A stretch of DNA of 35,532 bases from a virus, in IMG/VR virus record IMGVR_UViG_3300009146_000171, positions 1-35,532 of that record; one strand, written 5' to 3'. Each line of letters starts with the position of its first letter. Positions within the stretch are counted from its first letter, which is position 1. Of the stretch, positions 26,909 through 34,041 are shown piece after piece. Position numbers and translations under genes: made by a program. Below the pieces are notes generated by a model. That model was not told the origin of the DNA and ran no database searches. It saw only the letters and a program-made list of their open reading frames with translations.

Positions 26909-29107
26909 TTACGGCTCCATCGGAGCGGGTTGCGGTGGCGTAGCACTCACAGGTGGACCTTCACTTGGTTGACCTGATTGTGCATTACCTAACGCCGGAG
27001 TCCGCGCTCCGGAATTCATAGCTTGCACATGATCATTGTGATGCGCAAGGATTAACGAATAGGTCTTCGGCTGATTCAGCTTAAGATCCTGGCCTTCTTT
27101 CGACTGTAGGAATGACTTGCAGATTTGAGCTTCAACTGCATGATCATCCACAATCGGGTCAACTTTAATCGGCGAGATTACTTCTCCGGTTTCCGATATC
27201 GGACCCATATCATCGCTATCCTGTGAAAGAGCAATAATCTGGAGAATCTCTCGGAACTGTTTCGTTCTTGCTTCGTCTCCTGGAATCTTCAGATCGGGGA
27301 GACCAGACAATCGAACAAGCATGTGCGTATTTTCTGGCGAGAACAACACAGCGTTAATCTCATCGGAATTCATCTTCAACAATTCCATGATGATGTCACG
27401 CTGCTGACCCCAACTCATTGGTAACGTATTGCCGGCCGAGGGTTCTACGTGTCCAATGTTTCCATTCTGCGCGTCGGACTGAATCGTAAGGTTTAAGAAC
27501 TCACCCGGTCCTACGCTCGCGGTGTATCTTTCGTCTTCAAGTAGTGAATCCACGTAGATTGGTACGCACTTCTGAATCATCTTCGCGTACCATCGCGTTG
27601 CGGCTTTATGAATAAGGCTAAGTCTTTGCAAAGCCTGTTGTCTACTAGCCGCATACTCTGCGTATGTCTTACTGCCACCTTGAATAGTCCCACCGTAAAT
27701 GCTCGGAAACGCTCCGACCAAAAGCTGCGAATACTGCTGGACTTTCGAGTCGAACTTATCAATTTCCTGAGACATCGTAGCCGTGCGAGTGGTAAAGAAT
27801 CCCTCACTCATCGCACGACCCGCTAATGCCTTCGCCTGCGTAACCATTCCTGGCTGGCGGCGAGTCTTACCATACTGTTCGAAATCTAATACCTGAGGAT
27901 CTGCGAACGTCTCAGGAATAGCCTGCCCCATCGTATCGACTGAAAGATTCACGATGTCATTCTGCACTTCTTGCGGATCGAACAGTGGCTGTCCAATCGG
28001 ATTCATGTGCAAGTGTGAGCTAACAGGCGATTCCCACAATGTCCAAACGTCGTCTAGCTTTTCCCCACGTACTTCGATTACATCACTCCCAACGATCTCA
28101 GCATACAGACCATCGGGGTAATCTTTCTCAAGTGCCTTACCGATTTCGACGGAATCGTAATAGTACGCCGCAGGTCGAAGCCAAATGCACTGAGTAGTTA
28201 CTCGGTTAGCATCATCGCCTTCATAACCTTGCGGGTCGCGGGAGAATCTTTCGTAGGAATTGATATCAGAGTGACCTGAGATATTCCTACCAGTTCTCGC
28301 TCGCGCTTCCGAAACGTGCTCATCGAACTCCAGAATAAGATAAGGCGTATCTTTTTGTGTCCTAGCATAAGGCGAGACCTTCACATGGTCTACACCATAA
28401 ATCTTCATCTTGATTCGAGACTTGGGAGTTGGTTCCATCTTATCAAAGACGGATAGCTTTTCCTCAGTCTCGGTTTTCTTCAAACCCGACTGTGAACACT
28501 CGGGGCAGATAGCGTATTCTTCTGTGAGCTTAGCACCGCATCGTTCACAATCCCATGTTACGTGCTTTTCGGTTATTTCTTTGTATTTTGGAATGTCAAC
28601 GGTACCGTACTCTTTATCCGTATCTAAGTAATGATAGGCAGCGACAAGCGGCGAAACCCATGCAAGATATACAGCGTATGAATAAAGAAGCTCAACATCA
28701 TTATGCCGCTGAATAAGTAGAGCAGCAGCACTATAGTTCTTTGCGGTATCGATGTCATTGGCGTTCTTCGCATCATCCGGTAGAAAGTTTACGCCTGGGA
28801 CTTCGATTGTAAGTGCGGCGATAACTGCTTCACCATGTGCTCGATAAACATTAAAAACGCGATTCTGTTCGTCTTCACCCGGTCGGTAGTCTGGGGATTC
28901 GTGGAAGGCCCTATAATCACGGGCTTCGTAATCGTAGTAAAGTCTCTGATGACCACGAAAGAAGTACTCACCTTTCTTCTTCAGTAGAAGATGATCATCA
29001 CGAATCAGTTCATGTTCCCGCTCGAATCCTCGGGCGATGTTCAGGATGTTCTTCCCAAGGGATTCTTCTACTTCATCCTTCACATCGTCCCGAGAATCGT
29101 CGGCCAT
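26909..29107 (-). CDS. Portal protein with inserted zinc ribbon
   Basis: This 732-residue protein is close to the size of P22-type portals. The N-terminal helices (FEREHELIRDDHLLLKKKGE, YFFRGHQRLYYDYEARDYR), the GGSKTYAEYAASRQQAL segment and the C-terminal proline-rich tail are portal-like. The position between terminase-proximal genes and the scaffold supports this. At residues 187-204 there is a four-cysteine zinc ribbon (C187-x2-C190, C201-x2-C204). This is unusual and suggests an extra zinc-stabilised loop in the wing or clip. The start overlaps nothing, and AAGGAT lies a few bases upstream. Confidence 0.85.
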   Translation of the reverse strand: MADDSRDDVKDEVEESLGKNILNIARGFEREHELIRDDHLLLKKKGEYFFRGHQRLYYDYEARDYRAFHESPDYRPGEDEQNRVFNVYRAHGEAVIAALTIEVPGVNFLPDDAKNANDIDTAKNYSAAALLIQRHNDVELLYSYAVYLAWVSPLVAAYHYLDTDKEYGTVDIPKYKEITEKHVTWDCERCGAKLTEEYAICPECSQSGLKKTETEEKLSVFDKMEPTPKSRIKMKIYGVDHVKVSPYARTQKDTPYLILEFDEHVSEARARTGRNISGHSDINSYERFSRDPQGYEGDDANRVTTQCIWLRPAAYYYDSVEIGKALEKDYPDGLYAEIVGSDVIEVRGEKLDDVWTLWESPVSSHLHMNPIGQPLFDPQEVQNDIVNLSVDTMGQAIPETFADPQVLDFEQYGKTRRQPGMVTQAKALAGRAMSEGFFTTRTATMSQEIDKFDSKVQQYSQLLVGAFPSIYGGTIQGGSKTYAEYAASRQQALQRLSLIHKAATRWYAKMIQKCVPIYVDSLLEDERYTASVGPGEFLNLTIQSDAQNGNIGHVEPSAGNTLPMSWGQQRDIIMELLKMNSDEINAVLFSPENTHMLVRLSGLPDLKIPGDEARTKQFREILQIIALSQDSDDMGPISETGEVISPIKVDPIVDDHAVEAQICKSFLQSKEGQDLKLNQPKTYSLILAHHNDHVQAMNSGARTPALGNAQSGQPSEGPPVSATPPQPAPMEP

Positions 29108-29109
29108 GG

Positions 29110-29643
29110 TTACTTATCCTTGTCCTTCACAACGACAACAGGCTGCTGAGTCGGTTTGTTTTCCTTCGCCGCTTCCAACTTCTCTTCCCGTTCCTTTGCC
29201 AAATCACGCTGCTTCTGTTCGTGCTTTGCGGTGGCATCAGCTTCAGGAGTTGAACCCTGAATCGGAGGAACAACGTTACCGGATTCATCAACCTTCGGCT
29301 GTCCGGTAGAAGTTCGCGTTACCTGCAATTCGTGTGCGGCGGATTCAGCGGCGAGTCTATCGATCTCAGCCTGAATCTCTTCCTCGGTTGCAGTCTGTTC
29401 CGGAGAAAGATCCGCAACGTCATGCAACGTAGCGCCGAAGTTATATCCGGGGAACTTTGTCTTCTTCATCAGTTCGCCGAATTCACGGCCAACTTCAAGC
29501 GGGAAGAAAGCTTCAAGCCACTTGACCTGAAGTTCCTTGAACTTGGAAGGTTCGGCTTTAACCTGGCGGATTGAAACTCCCGCACGAACCGCAATTTCCT
29601 GACGCCGATTCTCAGCGGCCATCATATCGTTAACGTCAATCAT
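29110..29643 (-). CDS. Unknown protein between terminase and portal (177 aa)
   Basis: ATG 29643 is preferred because AAAGGAG lies 6-7 bases upstream; a start 60 bases earlier would cross the preceding gene. The N-terminus (MIDVNDMMAAENRRQEIAVR) leads to a helical domain with FKELQVKWLEAFFPLEVGRE, then a Glu/Ala-rich coiled stretch (EEEIQAEIDRLAAESAA) and a Lys/Glu-rich low-complexity tail. The stop lies 2 bases before the portal start. It may be a head-assembly factor. Not recognised. Confidence 0.65.
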   Translation of the reverse strand: MIDVNDMMAAENRRQEIAVRAGVSIRQVKAEPSKFKELQVKWLEAFFPLEVGREFGELMKKTKFPGYNFGATLHDVADLSPEQTATEEEIQAEIDRLAAESAAHELQVTRTSTGQPKVDESGNVVPPIQGSTPEADATAKHEQKQRDLAKEREEKLEAAKENKPTQQPVVVVKDKDK

Positions 29644-29644
29644 C

Positions 29645-29863
29645 CTATGCTCCTTTGGTAAATACTCCGGGCTTACGTAATGATTTCTTGGACGTTCGTC
29701 CAAGGATTGATTCGGTCGGCATCTTGAGTTTCGATAACTCCTTTGTTGCCGCCGAGGTCATTTTTCCTTTACCGGACTTTAATTTAGTCTCGGCATCCTT
29801 GGTACCCTTCTTTTTCTTCTTCGAAGGTTTACCGTTAGGACGATTGTCCACTTGCTGTTTCAT
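29645..29863 (-). CDS. Small basic protein
   Basis: The ATG at 29863 gives 72 residues; AAAGGA lies 8 bases upstream. It is very Lys-rich (NRPNGKPSKKKKKGTKDAE), with a second basic part (KSGKGKMTSAATKELSKLKM). It overlaps the upstream gene by 29 bases in another frame and ends 1 base before the next start. Such small basic proteins in terminase-portal intervals may bind DNA or RNA, but no family is recognised. It would complement the acidic scaffold in charge. Confidence 0.6.
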   Translation of the reverse strand: MKQQVDNRPNGKPSKKKKKGTKDAETKLKSGKGKMTSAATKELSKLKMPTESILGRTSKKSLRKPGVFTKGA

Positions 29864-30221
29864 TACGTGCGTCCTTTGCACGAGCATCATCGAGTTGCAT
29901 TAACTCGGCCGCTCTCTGTTCTTGTCTCGATACGTGTTCCTGCCAACGTAGCTTAGATAAATCAGAGAGCCGTTTACGTTCCATCTGCTCTTTGCTTACG
30001 CTAGGTTCAAGAGTATGTGGACCGCGGTTTGAGTAATCAACTGGCGGGGTATCAGGAAACATTATCCTCTGTGCAAGTTCCTGATACTTTTCCCGTTCGA
30101 TTGAAAGCTGTGCTTCGAGATGCGATACCTGCTGGAATAAGGTTGTCTCAAGCTCACTGAACTTAGGCGGAATGAATACCGCTCTGAGGAACCTCATGAA
30201 TGCCCACCAGATTTGAATCAC
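29835..30221 (-). CDS. Membrane-anchored or coiled-coil protein following terminase
   Basis: This 128-residue protein starts at GTG 30221 with GAGG 8 bases upstream; the start overlaps the terminase stop (GTGA). The N-terminal MIQIWWAFMRFLRAVFIPPK is a hydrophobic, Trp-rich helix that may insert in a membrane. A coiled coil (HLEAQLSIEREKYQELAQRI) and a charged Glu/Arg/Gln helix (ERKRLSDLSKLRWQEHVSRQ) follow. The layout resembles i-spanin-type proteins, but without a partner o-spanin the call stays open. Confidence 0.6.
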   Translation of the reverse strand: MIQIWWAFMRFLRAVFIPPKFSELETTLFQQVSHLEAQLSIEREKYQELAQRIMFPDTPPVDYSNRGPHTLEPSVSKEQMERKRLSDLSKLRWQEHVSRQEQRAAELMQLDDARAKDARNETASGQSS

Positions 30222-31819
30222 CTTGCACGCCTCGGTCGAACGGAGAAGGGAACTACTTTAGAATCCGCATCTTGGGCTTTCATATAGAAGGATGTTAAAT
30301 CCCCCCGCTTCTGCCCGTTAACGAATTCCTTTTCCATCTTTGCCATGTGATCGAACCTGCGACCCGCTCGATACGAGGTATCTTTGTATCGTGAGCAAGC
30401 CTGTAGCAAGTATCGTACACCGTCGTATGGGTCATCACCATCGAACTCTTTAACGTCCTCAGGATTCTCAGGATCGTATACACAGTTCGGAATGGTATCG
30501 ATGACCGCTTGGCAGTTCTCAAATACTTGCAACTTCGGGAGGTTTGTTTCTTCTGGTTCCTCTTCGAAGAACTTTAAGTATTCTTCGTACTTGGTTTGCC
30601 CGTAGTTTCGGAGTATTTTCGAGGCGAGTTCGTTATCAAAAGTTCCAGCAATGTCTTTAGTTCTTGGTTTAGGGGTCCAGCGGAGATAGTCATGAAGGAG
30701 TAGTTTTCCCCCGATTCGGTCGTTAATAGCCCGCTCAGGCGTGTAACCCGAGTACTGGGTAAACTGTTGATCGATAGTTTCAACACCGCGGTTTTGCCAT
30801 GCTGAAGGATCGAGAGCCACTGACTCAAGGTTATCCCCTGAGGATAGCCGTTTGAATTCACTAGCCCACTCCGCAATCATCTTCCGCTTTTGAAAGTACT
30901 CCCGATATAAGTAAACTCTTCCATCGGGAGCAATAGCTGCCCATCCAATCCAAACATGAGCCGCAAATCCCCAGTCAATCGCCGCAACTCTGGGCCACCA
31001 AAAGGGTATTGCAAATGGTTCAATAACGTGACGAGCATTAAGAGGTTCGTCGGGCAGAGGTTCCAGTCTGAAGTTAAAGACTTGTCCTTCGAATGTATAC
31101 CAGTCTCCATACTTTTTGGCTCGTCTCTCTGCCTCTGTTGGTAAAAGTTCAAGCTTCGCTACGTACGTCGGATCGTTCTCTAACAGGTGACGATTGTCTT
31201 CTACTCTAGCCGGTAGATAGAACCGTTTTAATCCGGTTTTTCTATCTACAATTACTTTCATTCCCTCGCGCGCTGGATCAACAAATCTCTGTCTGACCCA
31301 TGTATGACCAATGTTTCCTGGGTTAGAACCTGCGCGAGTAATGGCTGGTAACTGACTGGTAGAAGATCGAACACGCGAAGCCACAAGATACAAGTATTGA
31401 TACTGAGTGAAGTGTGTGAGTTCATCCCAGCCAACGTAGTTGTATTCAACTCCGTCGTACTTGGTAATATCTTTTTCGTGCTCAGCGTGTCCGAAGGCTT
31501 GGTATCCGCCATTAGGGAATGTCCAACGCTTCTTCTGCTGATTGTACGTTGCACCAGTGGACTCATACCATTGATGCGAGCGAACAATAATTTCAGCTTC
31601 TAATTCAGGAAAGGTACGCCGTAGGATTAGACCTTTGTATCTTGGGTGCTGATGCCATCCTCTAATCAATGGCAGCATGTAAAGAATTTCGGTCTTTCCT
31701 GGTCCTGCGGCGCCACCATACAATGCCTCAAATATGGTATCCGGTAACGTAACAAGTGTTTCTTGTTTCCGTGTAGGACTCCATTCGTGAACTTGAGGTT
31801 GGGTTTCGATAGTTTCCAT
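30218..31819 (-). CDS. terL: Terminase large subunit
   Basis: This 533-residue protein holds a packaging ATPase followed by an RNase H-like nuclease. Walker A is GGAAGPGKT (35-43); Walker B plus catalytic Glu is NYVGWDE (127-133, D132/E133). The nuclease acidic residues appear as AIDWG (D282), ALDPSAW (D337) and a late DDPYDGVRYLL segment. It pumps DNA into proheads through the portal. Upstream lies the structured gap that separates it from the small terminase. No good Shine-Dalgarno is visible before ATG 31819, so translation may depend on structure in that gap. Confidence 0.95.
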   Translation of the reverse strand: METIETQPQVHEWSPTRKQETLVTLPDTIFEALYGGAAGPGKTEILYMLPLIRGWHQHPRYKGLILRRTFPELEAEIIVRSHQWYESTGATYNQQKKRWTFPNGGYQAFGHAEHEKDITKYDGVEYNYVGWDELTHFTQYQYLYLVASRVRSSTSQLPAITRAGSNPGNIGHTWVRQRFVDPAREGMKVIVDRKTGLKRFYLPARVEDNRHLLENDPTYVAKLELLPTEAERRAKKYGDWYTFEGQVFNFRLEPLPDEPLNARHVIEPFAIPFWWPRVAAIDWGFAAHVWIGWAAIAPDGRVYLYREYFQKRKMIAEWASEFKRLSSGDNLESVALDPSAWQNRGVETIDQQFTQYSGYTPERAINDRIGGKLLLHDYLRWTPKPRTKDIAGTFDNELASKILRNYGQTKYEEYLKFFEEEPEETNLPKLQVFENCQAVIDTIPNCVYDPENPEDVKEFDGDDPYDGVRYLLQACSRYKDTSYRAGRRFDHMAKMEKEFVNGQKRGDLTSFYMKAQDADSKVVPFSVRPRRAR

Positions 31820-31831
31820 CGAGATTAAAAG

Positions 31832-32076
31832 GGGTTGGAGGTAGCTACCGTGAGACTTGCTTGCCTGCTATTCCAACCCAAACCTAATACGAGCGCGAAG
31901 CGCGAGTAGGTTCGCGCATCTGTACAATACTATCGGTACGTGAATGTCTGTCCGCCACTCTTTCCCGACCATATTCTCCCGAGTACAGATGTGCGAATGT
32001 TGTCGGGTAAAGAACTAAAGTGATCCCGCAGATTGCATGGTGCAAGCATACAAGTAAGCGCAGTAGTTCTTTACCC
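31832..32076. other. Structured non-coding segment between the terminase genes
   Basis: About 250 bases with no credible gene. Four successive inverted repeats are visible: GGGTTGGA/TCCAACCC (31832-31839 with 31872-31879); AACCTA/TAGGTT (31881-31886 with 31907-31912) around GCGC-GAA-GCGC; a 15-base arm pair 31911-31925 with 31983-31997, one mismatch that is G-U on the plus strand; and a perfect 13-base pair 32005-32017 with 32064-32076. The last pair covers the terS stop codon. An RNA made from either strand would fold strongly. Candidate roles are a small RNA, a translation-control element for terL, an RNA-processing site, or a packaging (pac/cos) site. Confidence 0.55.
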
Positions 32077-32625
32077 AACTTCGATCTCAGGATAGTGATA
32101 AGTCTCACGTACCTGAGGTGCATTGATAACCATTTGGATGCGGTTATCGGAGAGGTTTACATTCTTGTCCCGCATGTTAGCGGCGACTTTGGAAAGATTT
32201 CCCGCGACGATTGATTTATCTTTCGCACCAAGCATCATGACATCCTGTTCACCTAATAAATTGAGAGCCATCATGGTTTTCTTGAGTGCTTCGTCTTCGA
32301 TCTTAACACGGTCCGCTTTACCCTTGTTCGCGATTGCGGTTAGAGCTTCGTCAGGTTCGCGGGAGTTATCTAATCCATTCGCGTAGTTTGAGACTGTGCT
32401 CTCTGCTACGTTGAATTCTTTGGCTACGTCTACCTGCTTCACGCCTGGTTCGTTTGCGAGCGCGGCAATCGTATGCTTCACGTATTCAGGAATGGCAACA
32501 GTACCTTGCCCGCGTCCAATGTTTTCCTTTTGTGCTACGACAAGCGTAGGGATTTCAGTCCGAGCGAGATAGTTTCGCTCAGGTGACATATTACGCTCAG
32601 CCGTTTCACGCTTCAAAAACATCAT
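32071..32625 (-). CDS. Probable terminase small subunit (HTH protein)
   Basis: The ATG at 32625 gives 184 residues; another ATG follows at once at 32622. A start at 32673 can be excluded if the promoter at 32664-32693 is real, because transcription would begin near 32657. Residues ~63-84 form a helix-turn-helix (VKQVDVAKEFNVAESTVSNY). A Lys/Asp/Glu-rich helical C-terminal half and a beta-like end (QVRETYHYPEIEVG) follow. Position as first gene of the late operon, before the large terminase, supports DNA recognition for packaging. A transcription regulator is the alternative. Confidence 0.65.
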   Translation of the reverse strand: MMFLKRETAERNMSPERNYLARTEIPTLVVAQKENIGRGQGTVAIPEYVKHTIAALANEPGVKQVDVAKEFNVAESTVSNYANGLDNSREPDEALTAIANKGKADRVKIEDEALKKTMMALNLLGEQDVMMLGAKDKSIVAGNLSKVAANMRDKNVNLSDNRIQMVINAPQVRETYHYPEIEVG

Positions 32626-32663
32626 ATGGCACCAGATCCTATGGGTGGTAGACCCTGGCGCTG

Positions 32664-32693
32664 ATTCTACCATAGGGAGCGGCTAGGTGTCAA
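32664..32693 (-). promoter_or_regulatory. Sigma70-like extended -10 promoter for the late operon
   Basis: On the minus strand, TTGACA (32693-32688) and TAGAAT (32669-32664) are 18 bases apart, with TG-G before the -10 (extended -10). Transcription would start near 32657 and run left into terS and the virion genes. Confidence 0.7.
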
Positions 32694-32855
32694 CATAAGA
32701 GTTGTGTATAGTAGATACGGGTACGGGCTATGGTGCCTATGTTTAAGATGGTACCTATTGGTTATTTTTTGAAAATTGGTACGGGGGAATTCAATTTGGG
32801 GTTCTTATATTTAGTTAATCCATACTGAGCTATCGAGCGCCGTTAACTCTTTTAT

Positions 32856-32870
32856 GGCGGGGGACCCGCC
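32856..32870. repeat. GC hairpin without T-tract
   Basis: GGCGGG/CCCGCC perfect 6-bp stem around a 3-base loop. No T-run follows on either strand, so a terminator is not supported. Confidence 0.5.
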
Positions 32871-32911
32871 GAGACGCCCGTAGGGGGGTGTGTGTTATAA
32901 CATTAATTGTT

Positions 32912-32939
32912 TTGACACGCATAACAATAATGGTATGGC
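32912..32939 (+). promoter_or_regulatory. Possible rightward promoter
   Basis: TTGACA (32912-32917) with TATGGC (32934-32939) at 16-base spacing. The -35 is perfect and the -10 is poor. If used, it would transcribe the structured segment 33241-34020 and the small genes beyond. Confidence 0.3.
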
Positions 32940-32991
32940 ACGAATCCTGCCAGCATTACGCTTTCCGTACTCTAAAATACAAAGTACTTAT

Positions 32992-33063
32992 GGCATTGTA
33001 TTTGCTACGCGCGCGCACACGCACCGACTATCTAAAGATTGGCATGCATTGTGCTACGCGCGC
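32992..33063. repeat. Imperfect ~23-bp direct repeats with alternating CG
   Basis: Copies at 32992-33014 and 33041-33063 both start GGCAT and end TGCTACGCGCGC; 12 bases are identical at the end. A CGCGC-AAT-GCGCG hairpin follows the second copy. Confidence 0.5.
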
Positions 33064-33187
33064 AATGCGCGGGCTCCTCTACTACGCGTGTACACGGACT
33101 ATCGAAGGTATAGTTGGCACGGAAAAGAATCTCGCCGGGAATGGAACGAACCGAACGCCAGTCCCGTCTAAGCAGTGGTAGTCGGTA

Positions 33188-33209
33188 GTACGGTAACGGT
33201 ACGGTAACG
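33188..33209. repeat. Two perfect tandem 11-bp repeats
   Basis: GTACGGTAACG occurs at 33188-33198 and again at 33199-33209. GGTAGTCG also recurs at 33177-33184 and 33219-33226. The 11-bp period matches the tandem repeats at 35394-35459, although the unit sequence differs. Confidence 0.6.
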
Positions 33210-33608
33210 AAGTAGAGGGTAGTCGAGGGTACGGAACAAAAGCCAATCGGCTAACGTCTAATCATTCAGTACCGCGTAATGCGGACTCGGCGCAAACGAC
33301 TGGAGCGTATTCCTCCAAGGTATTACTCGGATGATTCGTCATAGTTGCAGAGCTATCCCGTCTGACGGTAATGTGTCTGCGCGAATCGGTTAGTCCCGAG
33401 GTTCTTTGTAGATATAAGTGTCGCCTTTTGGCGGAGCACTTCATACCTTGACCGTATCGCCGCCGGTGTACGCGTCCCGAGAGTAGCCCGAGAGGTTACA
33501 GCCTGACCGCTAGTAAGGTAGGCAGGGAACGTCAAACCGCAGGAAACACGATACGGTCATGACGGGAACCAAACGCCTAGCAAGCGAATGATTCCCTAGA
33601 AAACAAAA

Positions 33609-33955
33609 GAATCCTAACATTCCAACTCCAATGGAATGATTGAGGGATTCAAAAGAACCCGGCTCTACGGTACACGGAACACGATAGCCCAAAGCGAGCC
33701 CGTATCGACCAGTCGATAGGCTCCCCCATCCTAACGCTACTGTTGCCACTCCGACACTCCGGGTTCTCTTGAATCCCTTAACCATTCCATGTAAAGGAAG
33801 GATTGAGGATTCTACAGTACGCTTGCACTGGACGGCTACCACGGCGGAAAGGCAACATATCCGGCCAACATGGTGCGGCTTTACACTTAGCCTCCGACCG
33901 TACGGTACAATGCCAATTCCTAATCCAAGCGTACTGTTGAATCCTTAATCCTTCT
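33609..33955. repeat. Five alternating inverted copies of a ~17-nt element
   Basis: A GAATCC-TTAA-C-ATTCC-type element occurs at 33609-33624 and 33771-33789, and in a variant form at 33940-33955. Its reverse complement occurs at 33632-33650 and 33796-33812. Each can pair with its left or its right neighbour, so mutually exclusive helices are possible. The direct copies are ~162 and ~169 bases apart. After each inner hairpin there is a different long stem (AAAAGAACCCGG-type, then TACAGTACGCTTG-type) with a ~96-100-nt loop, so the architecture repeats while the stem sequence changes. Confidence 0.6.
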
Positions 33956-33963
33956 GGTTGTTT

Positions 33964-34020
33964 GTTCGTCAGGGTACAGGAAGGGAAACAACATGCTTTC
34001 CTTCCTGTACTCGCACGAAC
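33964..34020 (+). promoter_or_regulatory. Long stem-loop directly before the bL12-like gene
   Basis: GTACAGGAAGG-G-AAA (33974-33988) pairs with TTTCCTTCCTGTAC (33997-34010) with one bulged G, and outer GTTCGT/ACGAAC (33964-33969 with 34015-34020) extends it. The ribosome site AAGGAG begins ~10 bases later. It may protect or regulate the mRNA, or form the end of the structured RNA. Confidence 0.6.
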
Positions 34021-34041
34021 CAATTAACCAAGGAGAAAAGA

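Larger units (their letters stand above)
32694..33240. other. Repeat-rich intergenic region, no credible gene
   Basis: AT-rich and G-run sequence at 32755-32820 is followed by several repeats. Frames at 32888-33181 lack ribosome sites and look like chance. The segment holds a 6-bp perfect hairpin, a plausible weak rightward promoter, ~23-bp direct repeats, a 10-bp palindrome (33087-33096) and two 11-bp tandem repeats, annotated separately. It could contain a replication origin or packaging site. Confidence 0.5.
33241..34020 (+). ncRNA. Candidate large multi-helix structured RNA
   Basis: No credible gene lies here, but inverted repeats are packed almost end to end: 33241-33252, 33272-33284, 33301-33317, 33337-33367, 33386-33399 and 33416-33441 (AAGTG-CGCC-TTTT-GGCG-CACTT). 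A domain closed by a perfect 11-bp helix TGACCGTATCG/CGATACGGTCA (33449-33459 with 33549-33559) holds two inner hairpins (33483-33499 and 33501-33523). Then come 33563-33596, a 32-base pair with 3 mismatches (33631-33662 with 33759-33790) enclosing hairpin 33696-33723, a 30-base pair with 3 mismatches (33796-33825 with 33926-33955) and a final stem at 33964-34020. G-U pairs in the 30-base pair and in 33483-33499 favour the plus strand; the 32-base pair is ambiguous. Size and ornateness recall phage GOLLD/ROOL RNAs, but identity is unproven. A structured origin or pac site is the alternative. Confidence 0.45.

Noticed and set aside
26649-26972. Serine-rich plus-strand frame
   Set aside because: It is the reverse reading of the acidic GAA/GAT codons in the scaffold-like gene.
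31832-31997. tRNA gene
   Set aside because: A GGTTCGC motif and several stems are present, but no cloverleaf with proper acceptor, anticodon and T arms could be assembled.
31884-32123. Minus-strand frame of 79 residues between the terminase genes
   Set aside because: It crosses four strong inverted repeats, has no ribosome site and overlaps the end of terS.
32856-32870. Terminator at the GC hairpin
   Set aside because: There is no T-tract on either strand.
32888-33181. Two overlapping plus-strand frames of 93-97 residues
   Set aside because: No ribosome site, unusual composition, and the span is full of repeats and palindromes. Two frames open over the same stretch suggest chance.
33510-33842. 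Minus-strand frame of 110 residues in the structured region
   Set aside because: No ribosome site; the sequence is better explained by the long inverted repeats. Composition does not resemble neighbouring genes.
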